The notes: generated from the letters alone by a model not told the origin. A DNA stretch of 64,000 nucleotides from Chloranthus sessilifolius (GCA_021018995.1 CM037585.1:127872831-127936830); one strand, 5' to 3'; counted from the first letter of the stretch, positions 23,171-36,085 are shown. A program made the numbers and translations.

Positions 23171-25296
23171 ATATAGAAATTTGAATAATGGATTGATATG
23201 GATGAATGATAATTGATCATGGTAGAGAATATGAATGATAGGAGACATTTGATATGGGTATTGAACCTTGAAAAAAAAATACATCGAAAAATGATTGGCG
23301 AACTTAAAGAGATAAAGTCACCAAGTCAATATCAACTATGATATAAATTGATTATTGAAACTATGATAGGAAATATGAGATATTAGGAACCTACTTGAAT
23401 ATATTGAATCCAAATAAGAGACAAATTGAATTATATTGAATTGAAAAGGTAAGGAAATTGCCGGAAATTGATGGTTTAACATTTAAATAGAATATTGATT
23501 ACCGAATTCTCAATAAGAGAATTGGAATTGAAATCGAATTATTGAATATCGAATATTGATGTGCATATTGAATTTTGAATATCAAACATTGAATATTGAG
23601 TTAAAGATTGAATATGGACGACTGAACCTTGAAAATTGAACAATCGATAACGAACTTTGAAAAAATTTGAAAGTGCAAAGATGATATTGCATTGACTATT
23701 GAACCTCGTATAGTTAACCGTTGTTCTTACTAGCAGGCTCGTTATGAGCACCTTATATTCAGATGAGTTTTTAAAGTATCAGTTGAGGATTGAGTCTCAT
23801 TAGACCAATAGGGTCATTGATCCTTGTCTTGATTGATTAAATGACGAAGAGTGTCAGCCTTTGTTTGCACGACATTGGCAATCAAAGATTGATATCGGAC
23901 CATGGTTGGTGTTTTGTATCGCATCGAATTAATTAAAAGACATTTAATAATTCATTCTAATGATAAGGAAATAAGCCGATAAATAATTGAATGGAAAAGT
24001 ACTTAATGAACCAGTAAACTGTTAACTATTGAATCAGGAATTTAATTAATAAACCTTGTAAATCTGTTAATCCCAGAATCTTTGTTGAAAAAGAAAATTT
24101 TAGAGCATGTTGCTTTCTTGTCTTATAATAGTAATTGGATTTTTGTGTAGATAGCATCTTGTTTACTATAATTCGTATTCCATACTTATAATCTTCTTGC
24201 CTAATATTACTTGCAATTGTCTTTCTTATCTGTTGTTATCACAACTTGTTGTAAACCTCACTTTGCACATATCACAATGTATATCCTCTTATTTATGGAC
24301 TGTAAGTTTAGCTACATTACACTGTAGTAGAAATCATAACTTAAATTACTAAGATTTTATTAAGCTTCACCGCTTACGGCTGTTTCATGACCCAAAAATG
24401 TTAGAGTTAGGGGAGCAAGATGAGGAGAGATCCAGGAGCGACTACTGAGTTGACAGTTGAACTCGTTTTGCCTATAGTGCTACCAGCACCTGTACATAGA
24501 TGTGATATGTTCACATGTTTATTTGAATCTTTCTCCTTTCTTTTGAGTTTTTGTTAAGTCCAACACTTTTGAAATCACAGATGTATTTTTTGTAAATGGA
24601 CTTATTCTAAATATTTGTTTTTAAAAGTCGAATCTTTTGAACTACATTTCAATTGTCTTATAATTTCGCGATAAGTAGGATTTTTTTTCTAATATTTAAA
24701 ATTTGAAAACTGAAATCACCCGACCAGGTTAACGAAAATAAGAAAAGAAAAGTAAAGCTTCAGCAAAACGCTTCCACAATGATTGTAAATTATTTTAAAA
24801 AAGAAAAAAGAATGATTTAAAGGAATTTTGAAAATATCGATGGTGTGTGTCGCGCCAACCCGGCTCGTGGATCGAAATGTGCGGGGGGTGAGAGCCGCCC
24901 GACGTACAAGGCCAGGAGCTGGGGGCGTGACACCACCAACAAGCACGATCGAAGGTTTTTTCCTTAACCTTGAGTTTCCTACATCTTCTTGGTAACTATC
25001 CTGGTTTTCTCTGTACACTGGTTTTCAAATAGCAATGCTAGTGACGTCGTACATATATTTTTATCGGTCTTTCTGAGGCACATGTATAGCTTTTTTAACG
25101 AATACAAACAATTTAAAAAAAAAAAATTGGATTAATTGTTAAGATTAGGAAGTCTATTTAAAGACACATAAATATTAATAAAATAATATTAAGATTTCTC
25201 ACTATACAGTCTCTCTTCTCTTTCTAATCTTATTATTTCTTCTTTGTTTTTGATTTTCTACCATAGATGCCTTAGACCATTCAATCTATTATCTTT

Positions 25297-25376
25297 CTTT
25301 TGGAACATTGATATGGAAGAACAGCCTACATCTAATCTTTTGGAACATTGATATTGAAGAACAACCTACATCTAAT
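25297..25376 (+). repeat. 40-bp tandem duplication
   Basis: The unit 'cttttggaacattgatat' with 'gaagaacagcctacatctaat' occurs twice (25297 and 25337), with few differences. The surrounding 24933-25484 has no recognisable gene. Confidence 0.9.
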
Positions 25377-25484
25377 GGTTAGGAACGTGTCGTGTATTAT
25401 AATCTAGCTAATTTGTCTAAGTGAAAAACTTCACATGAATTAGGGTACTGGCAAGGTATCAATCTCGATATCAGTATCGGGTAT

Positions 25485-25866
25485 TGTAGAAATTATGGCA
25501 ATTAAAAAATACACACAACAAACAAAATGTAAATACAAGATTTACATGGTTTGGCAATTTTCTTACGTCCATTGGTGATGTTGAGTCCTTTTACTAATCT
25601 GCGAAAACTAGGATTACAAACCTCTTAGATCTCACCTTACTCAATACATAAATCGAGTTTCATTTAATATAACTCTAACTTATAATTAGAGTTTATATCT
25701 AATACAAAGTATAACCACCCAATATAGAATATGACGAAAATATCTTCAGTAACCTTAGAAAAATTCATCCAATATCTAATATAGCTCGACCCGCACAGCT
25801 ATGGCGGGTGTACAATCCAACCTGTTGATCAATATTGTCAATAGAATTCAAGGCACAATTTCAACA
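25485..25866 (-). repeat. Solo copia LTR (antisense)
   Basis: It begins TGTAGAAATT and ends TTCAACA. Inside, 'acatggtttggcaattttc' and 'ttacgtccattgg' are the antisense copia LTR words also seen at 17733. Flanking GGTAT and AGTAT agree at 4 of 5 bases. No internal domain is attached. Confidence 0.6.
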
Positions 25867-25961
25867 AGTATTGATCCATCTTGAGCTGATACATATTGGT
25901 AGATATATCATATAAGTGGTTTTTTTTAGAAAAAAAAAGTATCGGTATCGGCTGCAAAAAG

Positions 25962-28900
25962 TGTCACAACCCAAAATTCTACCCCATCCGAGGGCCTAGA
26001 ATCCCAAGTTATGACCCGCACGCATTCAGATACGCTAAGCGGACATACACATAATCAAAGTTCTTGTGCAAATCTGGTTCCAAGAAATCCGTGAAAGACA
26101 ACAAATAAAGGTGGAATATAAAAGCAATCATAAATACTCGAATAAATGCGATAAAATCCTGATAAACCACCAATAAAATGAAATAACAGTCAGTGACAAA
26201 TCTAATAAAATGAAATCATGGGGTCATCAACAAAAGTATCAAACGAAATACAATACCGAGTCTACAACAGTCAATAACCGGCACTTGGGTCAAAATTAGC
26301 ACCAAAATTCTCTTGATAACCAGCGGCGTTGCCCTCCCAAGGCTCCTGGTACTCAGCGCCCATAGGATCAATGAAATCAACGTCGGCAGGATCAGAATAG
26401 CCCGTGTCAACTCCGCCAATATAATCACCTGCAGCTGATAATTTTTCGTGGGATGAGTTTACTCTGTCACGTAAACTCAGTGGGATACACCACCAATCCA
26501 CCTCATACTACTCAGGTGCATTGTGGGTGCATTGCGTGAGTAATAAAAATAGTATCTCAAAACAACTGAAAAAATAATATAATAAAAACATATGCATAAT
26601 GTAAATTTTACATCATAACATAAATGCATAACCATGATTTAGACACTTATATCCTACCGTACCTCACCATATCTCGTAATATAACATATCTTATCATTCT
26701 CGCACATGCGTTGTACTTCGCATGAGCTTAACTAACATACTCATAAATCCTATATGACTTGTGCCAGAGTCGCTGCTCAATCTACCATGTGAGGGTCACC
26801 ATTAGGGCTGTCAACGGGCCGGGCTGGGTTCGGGTCGGGCCGGGGTCGGGTGTTTCTATAAGCCCTTTTTTTTAAAGATATAATGAGAGCCCGAATGTGG
26901 CCCGATAGCTAATCGGGTCGGTCCGAGCTCAGCCTGGATTTTAAATGTTGTAGCTCAAACCCGGCTCGATTAGTTATCCGGGTCGAGCCGGTTTGGGTTC
27001 GGGCTGAGTTTCTAATACTTTTAAGAGTTTTTTTTATAAGGGCCTCATTTTATCGGGCCGGGTTCGGGCTTACACTTTGCAGCCCGAACCTGAACCAGTT
27101 TCTTATCTGGGCTTAGCCCGGCCCGGCCCGTTTAATAAATGACTTAAAATATTAGGCCCGAACCCATTCCATTCAGGCCGGGCTCGAGCTGAAACTCAGC
27201 CCGTTGATAGCCCTAGTCACCATAATATCATACCACCATATCATAATGTTATCTAATCGCCCTCCCTATCCTACTCATACTCTCCACCCAGCCTAATGGG
27301 GAGACTATGCGCAAACGTAACTCATAGCATACTCATGCTCACACTGTCTCCCAGAGATCTGTCTTGGTTGTAAGATGTTATTGCCCTTATGGTGACTACG
27401 CAAGGAACAACACGTACAGACTGAAGTTCTTAATCTTTTGCTAGCCTACACAGCGGTGTCTTATTATCGCACTCATAACTTGTCTTATCTCATAGTTATA
27501 ACATACTCTTACAACTTAATTCTAAGACGAGTTATAGTGAGATAACCTCACTAAATCACGCTTTCCAAGGAAAGGGTTTCGTAGTAATTTGGATGCACTT
27601 CGTGTAATAGTAACGAGACCTCTCTATCATAGAAGTTCTGAACTATCATAGAGGGGTTACATCCGTACATGGACGCCTAAATTCCAAGTTTCACGTGACC
27701 ATAAAGAGATCTCATTACAACTAAGGCTCAAGGCCTGAATCCCATATCGTAACTCATATCTTATTCTCTCATATTAAAACTCGGGGTGATGGGTCACTGG
27801 ATATGTCACTTTATACAAGGTTACACTGAATTAATACTCACCCTACTCGTCATGATGTCTCATACTACCATGAGTTGTAAGGCATGTGAATACGATTTAT
27901 TTCTCACTTTAATACCATTGCGACGAATTACCACGCCCAAGCGTAGGCATGATCTCATACACTCGCGTATATATGACCTAACTTACTCATAACTCATATA
28001 TCATAATCAAGATGGAAGTACAAAACTATCATACACACAACATAGATTCACATTTAGATTTAGTTATGTTTATACATATATTTATTTACATTCACATCAA
28101 TACAAATATAGAATAGAGTAGTTATTAGTATGATTTCGAAAATGTGAAGGTCAGAGTTCGATTTTTACGACGGCATCGAATTTCTAACACTTCGTGTTAT
28201 CAAAGAGATAGCGTTTAAGCGATAAAAGTAATATATATAGACTACTATAATTAAATGCTTAAATTAAAAAATACAATAATTCTAAGTTAGGTAAATCATG
28301 GCCATCGATCGAAACTTACTTGTGATTAGCATGCATTAAAAGTTTTGGTCGTGATGAGATGAAATTATGAGGTAAATGATGAAATTTTGTTCGGATGAGA
28401 ATCGATCGTTCAGTTTTGGAATCGATCGATCGGAATTATAATTAAATATGACATTCAATTTAGTTCAGAATTGGTCGAAAGACCTTATTTAAGATATAAT
28501 ATACACAAGAATTTTTTGTTATAAAATTATAAAATAACATTAAATTTATGTAGCCCTGGATTATTCAAAACTGATCCCGACTTGTCGCTCTATTTTGACC
28601 TCTAAAACATCAGATTCATGAAATGATTATTTCACAAAAAGTTGTAAAGTTTGTTGTCTTCTTTCTAAGGTCGCAAGATTCATGTCAATCCGATGTCAAA
28701 ATAAAACGTTGTGGCTAAAATATCGAAACTAGTACATCGATGGTCGTGAGCTCGGGTTCTTAGCCGAGAGTTTAGGCTTGTGGCTACGAGTTCGGATCCG
28801 AAACTTCAAGACGATGCAGCTCTTAGTGTATATGTGATTAAGAACATGAAAGGTTATAGTTTGACCTTGTAATTTAAAAGTTTTCATGATATCATGGTGT

Positions 28901-29963
28901 TCGCTTCGAGGTGATAAAAATAAATATATAATATATTATAATCACATAGATATATAAAAAGATATGAATATTTAAAGTTTAGATCTTAGGGCTTAATAAA
29001 ATAAGAATATAGACTTGTAACAACAATATATCATTACAGTTTTAGTAGAAAGATAAATTACTAATTATATAGATATATCATATTTATAGTATTTTAGGGC
29101 TTAATAGAAAAGTAAAATATTAAATAATCAAACAAAGAGATCGGTTAAAAAGAGAAACAAAATATAAACCGACTTACAAATCATATAACTTTAAGGGAAA
29201 ATATAATATTAAATATGTAGGTTTATTAGAATTAAGAAATATTAAGGTTTAAATAAATAAAATATTAAATAGCCAAACAAAGAGGATTTTTTGAAAAGAA
29301 AAAAATTATATAAACCGACCTACAAAATATACACTTTTAAGGGAAAACATAATATTAAACATGCAAATCTATTCATTTATAAGATATTGAGGTTTAAGTA
29401 AGATTTTTAAACTCGTCGATGTGCTATCAAACGCATCCTACGCGACGAGATCTGAGAAGAATAAGATGGATTGATGGATGCCCTCCTCTTGAAGCGTGAA
29501 CGGTAGATCTAGGGCGATTCGGGTTGAAAAGGTCGATGCCCAAGGCGTCGGTTCGTCTAAGTCTTGGGAGAGAATAATTTCTAATTATAAAGAGTAGAGA
29601 GCTTTTAAAATTTTATATATAATGGTATAAAGTTTTAGATTAACTCTACTTAAGACTTTTCGTAAAAAATTTAATAAAATATGAGTTTTTCCATGAAATA
29701 AGAGTTCGCTTGAGAAAAGGTTTTGTTCTAGCGCTTTTGTGTAAGCACAAAAGTAATTGGTGTTTCTCTCTCGGAATTGTAGTTATATTATTTGACTTGT
29801 TTCATCTCTTAAAGGATGTAACTTTTTATATTATTGTCGGAAATCGATATTATATATCGTTAGAAGGGTCATTACAAAAAGATATAGAAAAAACTATTAT
29901 TGTCGGAAATTGTAGTTATATCATGAGTCTAATATTGATATAGAAAAAATCAGGGTCCTTACA
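25962..29963 (-). repeat. Gypsy-type solo LTR, copy B
   Basis: The plus-strand left end TGTCACAACCC is the reverse complement of the right end of copy A, and homology continues for several hundred bases (gtccgctta, gtaaactca and related blocks). The right end is CCTTACA at 29963, followed by AAAAG, which equals the AAAAG before 25962. An alternative right end, CATTACA at 29876, is also followed by AAAAG because this border is locally duplicated. A hAT MITE is nested inside. The short minus-strand frame at 26271-26501 lies in the LTR and is not taken as a gene. Confidence 0.7.
26803..27215. mobile_element. hAT MITE with perfect 8-bp TSD
   Basis: The ends TAGGGCTGTCAACGGGC and GCCCGTTGATAGCCCTA are inverted repeats with one or two differences. 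GTCACCAT flanks both sides (26795-26802 and 27216-27223). Subterminal parts repeat 'ggttcgggct' and 'gcccga'. The 413-bp size and lack of coding sequence make it a non-autonomous hAT element. Confidence 0.92.
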
Positions 29964-29970
29964 AAAAGAT
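29830..29970 (+). repeat. Local duplication at the LTR border
   Basis: 'attattgtcggaaat' and 'ttacaaaaagata' both occur twice (29831/29897 and 29872/29960). This makes the outer end of LTR copy B ambiguous. Confidence 0.7.
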
Positions 29971-30044
29971 ACCGATCTTAAGATAGTCGAAGGAAGAGAT
30001 TTGAGGACATTCATGGCCTGTGAATCGATCTCGTTGAAATCTCC

Positions 30045-30311
30045 ATGAGTAGTGGATTCCGTATGATCCGCATACCTTACAGGCATTTGAAACCGACAAA
30101 ACTCGACTTGGTTGGTTTGAAACAAGTTTCCCAAGAAATCGACCTTAATTCTAGGGTTTCGAGTGCGAAATCTAATGATTCAGGTCCTTATTCTACTCCT
30201 CCACGGTCAAATTCTTGCAGTATGAAGACTTTGATTCTTTCATGTATGGTTGCTGTCGGAGTTCAGTTCAGTTGGGCTTTGTAACTATCGCTTTTGACAC
30301 CATATAATCAG
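30045..30311 (+). pseudogene. SUC3: Sucrose transporter (SUC3/SUT2 type) exon 1, with stop
   Basis: SUC3/SUT2 proteins are proton-sucrose carriers with twelve membrane helices. Here only the first exon is present. It reads IPYRHLKPTKLDL early, a polar linker, then LSCMVAVGVQFSWAL, the first membrane helix. After WAL the next codon is TAA (30282-30284) where the family has Gln, and the frame then continues LSLLTPYNQ up to a good donor site, CAG|GTGATT at 30311. The family has LSLLTPYIQ there, so one more residue is changed. The ATG at 30045 may not be the original start. No later exon exists in the window. The fragment is dead and lies at the left of a run of other gene fragments. Confidence 0.85.
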
Positions 30312-31437
30312 GTGATTTGATCTAGATTCATTTATTTTTATGCAATGATCGGATGTACGGAGTGTGACAACCGTTTGATTATTTGGTTGTTGAAGTATAT
30401 GAAATTCAAATGAAAAAGAGATCGAAAATAGGAGTATAGTGATCCAGGGTTAGAATTTGCATAAAATTGATGTTTTCAAAACTAGAGTTTCGTCTTTTTT
30501 GTTAGTTTTTGTTGCGATCCCTGATAGAAATGTGCGTTTGATACCTAATTTTTTATTGTTTATTATTTTGCATGCCAACTGTTTAATGAATTTTCCCTAT
30601 GGGAGAGAAAGCAATAAAAGCAGCTGGTCCTCACTTTTTCTTTTTCTTTTTATTCAAAACAGTAATACTTTCTTGTTTTTCTTCTTTTTATTCAAATCCT
30701 CCCTTAATCTCTCAAGACTGTAAAACATTTGCAATCCAAAATGCACCATAATTAATTAATTAATGCACCATAAAGAATCCTCAGAACAACTGTGTCCGCA
30801 TTTTGATCAAAACAAGCCCAACCCCCACTTAGTCCTTGATTCATTCATGCTTATGCTCACAATTTTTCTATAAGACCTCTCAATGGCTTGGTATTTGTAC
30901 AAAATGATGTCTTCGTCTATAAGACCTCTCAATGGCTATAGTAAAACTCTTCAAACAATGTTTTCCTACTGTCTTAAACTATCCCTGATGCTTGTTGACT
31001 TCAGTTAACCTGGTTTGATCAAGTATTGAGCAGTTGGCCAAGGTTAAACTGCTTTTGTCATGCTTCACGTATTCATAATTTTGTATGGTCAAAAGGGGTC
31101 AATGTGCTTATGATGATTGATTAGCTAATTATGCATAACCCATTGGTAGAAAATAACTTGGTAACTGAATCCTGGAATAAACCTAAATTTTCTTTTCTAT
31201 TATGACCTGGCTACTCAGTTTGAAATTGTCAAAAGGGTCCTATGCTCCTTGCAGTTTTTGGAAACTAAGCAATCACTTCTACTGATCAATTTTTATTTTT
31301 TATTTTTTTCAGTATAAGATCTTTGTTTGACTCATTTTTTCTTAGTACTTATTGCTTAAAACAGTGTTGTTTGTGTTAATGGATCTCTATTCTCTATGCA
31401 TCTCCTTGTTTACAAAAAAAATTGAAACTAAATATAG

Positions 31438-31506
31438 GAAGAGAGTGCTTCAGCTATCACACTGGCAAACAAGATGGTAGAATTTTTGAAGTGGCAGCGT
31501 GTTCAG
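31438..31506 (+). pseudogene. VLN: Villin fragment, exon a
   Basis: Bounded by TATAG| and |GTAATT, the 23 codons read EESASAITLANKMVEFLKWQ plus RVQ. This matches the linker before a gelsolin repeat in plant villins (SLANKMVESLKF-like, PVQ). Villins bundle and sever actin filaments. The piece continues in frame into exon b. Without the ~20 other exons it cannot make a working protein. Confidence 0.8.
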
Positions 31507-31599
31507 GTAATTTATCTTTCTAACTAGTATGATATCAATCTCAAGTTGAGCTTCTTGGTATGCTAGATTTTTAATAGTTTCCTGATTATTTAATTTCAG

Positions 31600-31668
31600 G
31601 CTTGCATCTTCAAAGGAAAGGAACCTATTCAATTCTTTTCAATCTTACAAAGCTTTATCGTTTATAAG
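31600..31668 (+). pseudogene. VLN: Villin fragment, exon b
   Basis: Bounded by TTTCAG| and |GTTTGT, the 23 codons read ACIFKGKEPIQFFSILQSFI then VYK. The villin family has ARIYEGKEPIQFFSIFQSF at this point, so the identification is firm. Both introns are phase 0, and the small intron a-b (93 bases) is retained, so this was copied from genomic DNA and not from mRNA. Confidence 0.9.
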
Positions 31669-31797
31669 GTTTGTACACATATAAAATTTTGTTATTTGGA
31701 AAGGGACATGTACTTTTCAGTACAAAAAGCTTTCTTGAAGTTTTACTTATAAATTTTTGTAATGTAAGCTGAACAATGATCATTGTAAACGTTGCAG

Positions 31798-31934
31798 GGA
31801 GGTATCAGCTCTGGGTATAAGAATTACACAACAGAGAAAGGTGTAGCAGATGATACATACAGAGAAGATGGTCTTGCTTTGTTAGAGTTCAAGGTTCTGG
31901 ACCAGATAATATGCAAGCAATTCAAGTTGAACAA
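31798..31934 (+). pseudogene. VLN: Villin fragment, exon c with 1-base deletion
   Basis: After TTGCAG| it reads GGISSGYKNYTTEKGVADDT, the villin sequence that follows QSFIVFK, then YREDGLAL. At about 31881-31884 one base is missing: the proper frame resumes as RVQGSGPDNMQAIQVEQ and ends at a donor |GTAAAT. The exon is 137 bases, one short of 46 codons, and fits a phase-0 exon once the missing base is allowed for. The shift leads to a stop shortly afterwards. No further villin exon is visible downstream. Confidence 0.88.
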
Positions 31935-33614
31935 GTAAATCTGCTCAACTTATCTCGTAGCTGTAGTTTCTTGAATGCTAATTTGATCAATCATACGACA
32001 CAACTTTCAATCGTAGCTCTACTGGTTCCCAAACAATAGTTTCAGCCATTTGACTTGGGACCATATCGTGACTTATATTGTTTCTTATTTACCACGTTGG
32101 ACTCTTAGTCTGAAAAAAAAATAATAATAAAAATAATATATATATCGAAGTGCAGCGGTGAAGTTATCAATGAACCGAGTGAATAAAAAATTGAGACTTA
32201 GTGTTACTCTTGTGAAAGGGTAGAATTAAGTATTTTCCCATGTTATAGCAACTATAACTAGAAACATCTTCAACATTAGAAGGACCTAAACTACCTGCTG
32301 AAAGTTCAATATTTGAATCTACTTGTAAATATGTAACCTAGCTTGCAATGCGATAACCAAAAGAAAATGTTAGAGTAATTCCTGCTGGTGAAGTGGGGAG
32401 AGCAACATTCATGGGGATGCAAAGAGTCTGAAAGAGAAAGTGTTTCTTAACACTATGCCCCATCCTGATATGTTTCTTAGAAAGTTATTCCTGCATAATA
32501 CAGATAGAGGAAGAAAAAATAGCATCCAATCTAGATTTAGATAACTAGCTGAGAGATTAAATTCACAGAATTATGGGTCATGCAAGATGCGTATAAGAGA
32601 TAGCTGCGTTGAACTGTTGAAACTTATTTTCATAACAATCATGGGTGAGCCGTTGACAGTGTAAATAGTAAGACGAGAAAGGCAGAAAAACAATTTATCA
32701 AATGAGAGGCATCCAAGGTCATATGGCTGGAATCTCCAGAATAAAAAAAATCCTGTTGGTGAAGATATACTTTCGACAGAAGAAGGGATGGGCATTGTCT
32801 GAAGAACTACTGAAGTCGATCAACAACCAATGTCTCAAAGACTGGATGTGTTAGGAGCATGGGCAGTGTAGAGTGAAGCTTCATAAGATTTAATGGAGTA
32901 TGAGATTGTTTTTCTAATGATTGCAATTTATTCTTCTTGGGGTGTTGAGTCTTACGGAGTTTTGACATTAGGTATCCGAACAATTGGTTACCAGAACAGA
33001 ACCGATTCCAGTTTTCTGAGAAGAGTCCAAGAATCGTAGATGAGTTTCTTCAGCTATTAAGTTTAGATAAGGCAATATCAACAGTAAGAAGGTGAACAAT
33101 GCATCAATGACTCTCAGATCTGTTCAAATTTAAGCTTCACCTTGTATCCACTAAATTCTGTTGTTAGGCCTCTCCTTCTAAGCTCTGATGAAAGGGTCCT
33201 GCAGCTCTTTTTGAGCTTTGTTCAGCAGATTTCCCTCCCGTTAACTACCTCAGCTGGCATGATTTGGCTCTTTTCTTGCTTCTTTTGGTGTCTTTTAACA
33301 GGCCCCAAAAATGATTTCAACAACACCACCCTGTATAAGATACACTCCATCTGATCTGATCCCTGATGATGTTGAGAGCCTCCATAAGGGGTAGGAACAA
33401 AAGCTGAAAAAGAGGCCTCTTTGAAAGGACCCGATCACTGGCCATTTGATGGAAACCATCATATTGCCCCCATATATTAGTGGTCCATGGATTCATGCTG
33501 TGCGCAAACTATACCGATAGATACCTACGGGTTTGGTTTGCTGGTGATACTTTATTTTCAAAACCCAATGATGGACCAGTCCCCTTATTTTCATGTCTTC
33601 AGGTGCCACAGGGC
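31935..33614. other. Spacer between gene fragments, origin unclear
   Basis: No coding frame with family features is visible on either strand. The frames at 32571-32795 (minus) and 33142-33354 (plus) show none. The start may be villin intron. The end may be taxilin intron, because the next exon downstream of the hAT-like insertion is taxilin. Confidence 0.4.
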
Positions 33615-33864
33615 CAGTGGTGGAACCACGCATAGATGAGTGCGGGCACTCCAAAACTTTTTTTTTATTAATTATAAAACCTAGCTACCCAAAACCCACG
33701 CCCTCTCTCCCCCTTTTCTCTCTCTTTTCCCTCCCTCTTTTCCTCTCTCTAAACCCATCGCTCTCCCACCCAGCGCCCTCCCTCTTTTCTCTCTCTAAAA
33801 CCCTAAAGGGTAAAAGCCTAAAAGCCTAAAACCTCTCTAAACCAGCGCGGCAGCACCTCCCTCT

Positions 33865-33899
<35 letters not shown>

Positions 33900-35960
33900 C
33901 AAGTCGCCCGATGTCCTCTCTTCCTCTTCTTCTCGGCTCGTCCGCCTGAATCCGATGCTGGCGACAGTTTCGCTGCCCTCCTCGGCTCCTCGTGCCAGCC
34001 GCCACCCTCCGGTAAGCCTCTCTCTGGCTCTCTCTCACTCTCAGCCCCCTCTTCAGTCTCAGGCTCTCAGTCTCAGCTTCTTCTTCTTCTTCTTTGTCTC
34101 TCTCTCTCTAGATTTAGGATTTTATTCTTTTTTTTTTAATTGATTTATGGTTAGGGCCTTAGCCCTTCCCATTGCCAAATCCTTTCTTGAGCGAAGTTAA
34201 TGCCCATATGTCTGATTTTGGGCCTGTATTTGTTTGATTCTTTTTCTTTTTCTTTTTCTTTTTGGCTTCAATTAATGCTAATTTTTTTGTAGAAAAAAAA
34301 ATCTTGTTAGTTTGCTTTTGATGTTATGAAAAAATAGATTGCTTCAATAATTTTTCTAGAAAAATGTTGAACCTGCAAATTTTTTAGTCATTTATTGCAG
34401 TATTTGGGAGAAAATGCAAGACTTGTTCCTACAATTTTCTATAATTTGGGGCTATTTCTTCCTAAAGATGGTGATTATGTAACTAAAACCTTGATCTACA
34501 TAAAATCAGTTGGTTGAATTTTCATAGGGTAGATGGTTTGACCTGGCCCCTGGGGTGAATTTGGTAGCTACTATGGTTTTTAAAACCAAGTTCTTGCAAT
34601 TAGCCATGAGACAGACACCTCAATATGGATGCTGAAAAGTAGAGTCATTTCATGTCGTGGAGTCATGGCTAATTACAAGACGTATTGGCTAATTGCAGAG
34701 ACCAGTGGAATCCCTATAGAGTACCTCTATTCGCGCCAACAGAGGTTTACTGAAAGCGCCAATGTCCGAAACCCCTTGAAACCCATGGCCTGCTTGGAAT
34801 CAGATGATGGAGATCATTTTTTGCCGTCTCTTCCGCACAATGGATCTGAAAACCAAAAGCATACCATCAGACGGTCAATTTCTATTCGACAACGCCATGG
34901 GTTAATTGCAGAGAATAATGGAATCTCATATTGACCTCGCGTTATAGTGGAATGGCCATAAGCAAGGCATCATCAGACCTTTGTATATTTTTAACTTTTT
35001 TTTCCCATTTGTTGTCATAAGAAAATTTAATGGGTAAGTTCTCAGTTGGGCTATACGGGTATATATGTTCAACTCTGTATGGATCGAAGTCGTACATAGT
35101 TTTAACTCAGTCAGTCACTTCTAAGGGAGCAGATTAGAGTACCCCAGAAATGAACGGCTAGGACGGTAGCATGTAAATGCAATATTTGAATATTCTGTGG
35201 CTAAATCAATCCAGTACAGTACCAGGGTTTCATTTCACATTTTCACTAGATTTTCACTAGTATAGTACAGTACTAGGGTTTTATTTTTATTGAAATTTAG
35301 AATTTATTTGTTAAATATTAATTGTATTTTGAATTTTATTGTGTAGGTTTTCAACAAACCGGATTTGTCGGATCGCACAATCGGATTTGAGTTAAAATTT
35401 CTTCGGATCATACTAAATCGGAGGAAATTTTTCTTGTCTACATTTAACTTTTTGTAATTCTATTTTATTGGCTGATAATGATTCATTTATGTTTAGGAAA
35501 TGTGGATATGTTTAGGATAAATATGTGGATAAATTTGTATGTGATGTGTGTGACCTTGTGTTGTGTAGATCCCAAATCCCTAATTTCCCTTGAACCCTAA
35601 ATCCTTGAAAAGGCATAAATTCCTAATTTCTAAAGCCCTCTCACAGAGGTCCAATGTATTCTTTTCTAGACTAACCTTCCATTTCTTTGAGTTCTTCATG
35701 ATACGTAGATGACTTCAAAACAATTTATAATAATAATTCAATATCTCAGTTTAATGGATTTAAAATATATATAAAAAATGAGAAAAAGATAAAATATTAC
35801 AGGAAATTCAGAATACTTTCATGTCCCTAGTACTTCAATGCTGCCAAGTCATAAGCATGTGCAGCTGCTTCTTCATTGTTATAAGCTCTTGAGAATCCAT
35901 AAAAAAATAGTAATAATTCATCTTGCGCCCCGGTAGATGAGAGTCCTGGTTCCGCCATTG
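33615..35960. mobile_element. hAT-like element, 2.3 kb, decayed
   Basis: The left end CAGTGGTGGAACCAC and the right end GGTTCCGCCATTG are imperfect inverted repeats of the common plant CAGTGGCGGAACCAGG type. Near the left end lie CT-rich runs, including (CT)n at about 33867-33894, and an exon-like segment ending CTCCG|GTAAGC near 34012, which may be a leftover 5' exon. No transposase domain was recognised. A copy of the MITE family of 16262 appears near 34770-34900. A clear 8-bp TSD was not found. Confidence 0.55.
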
Positions 35961-36085
35961 GCACCCAATGCCTACATGAGTGGAGCCAATAGGCCAGTTT
36001 TCTGCTACAGTTTTTGCTCTATATTTATATTGTAGTTATCTGGTATGGTGTAGCCGATGACTTCTACTAGTGCCCATTTTTGCAG

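Larger units (their letters stand above)
18636..24932 (+). mobile_element. Very long LTR-like or LARD-like block without genes
   Basis: The left end TGTGAGGATCC and the right end GGGGGCGTGACA follow the style of the other gypsy-type LTRs here. A CT-rich zone followed by 'aataaggtagag' (19240-19500) resembles the transcribed start of such LTRs, and the last kilobase resembles their 3' part. Flanks CCATG and CCACC do not form a good 5-bp duplication. At 6.3 kb it is too long for an ordinary LTR, so it may be several nested pieces or a large derivative. No coding frame of substance is present; frames at 19065-19404 and 22131-22804 have no family features. Confidence 0.4.

Noticed and set aside
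18428-25376. Tandem repeats considered as a CRISPR array or satellite
   Set aside because: Only two or three copies each, without regular spacers; this is plant DNA with ordinary local duplications.
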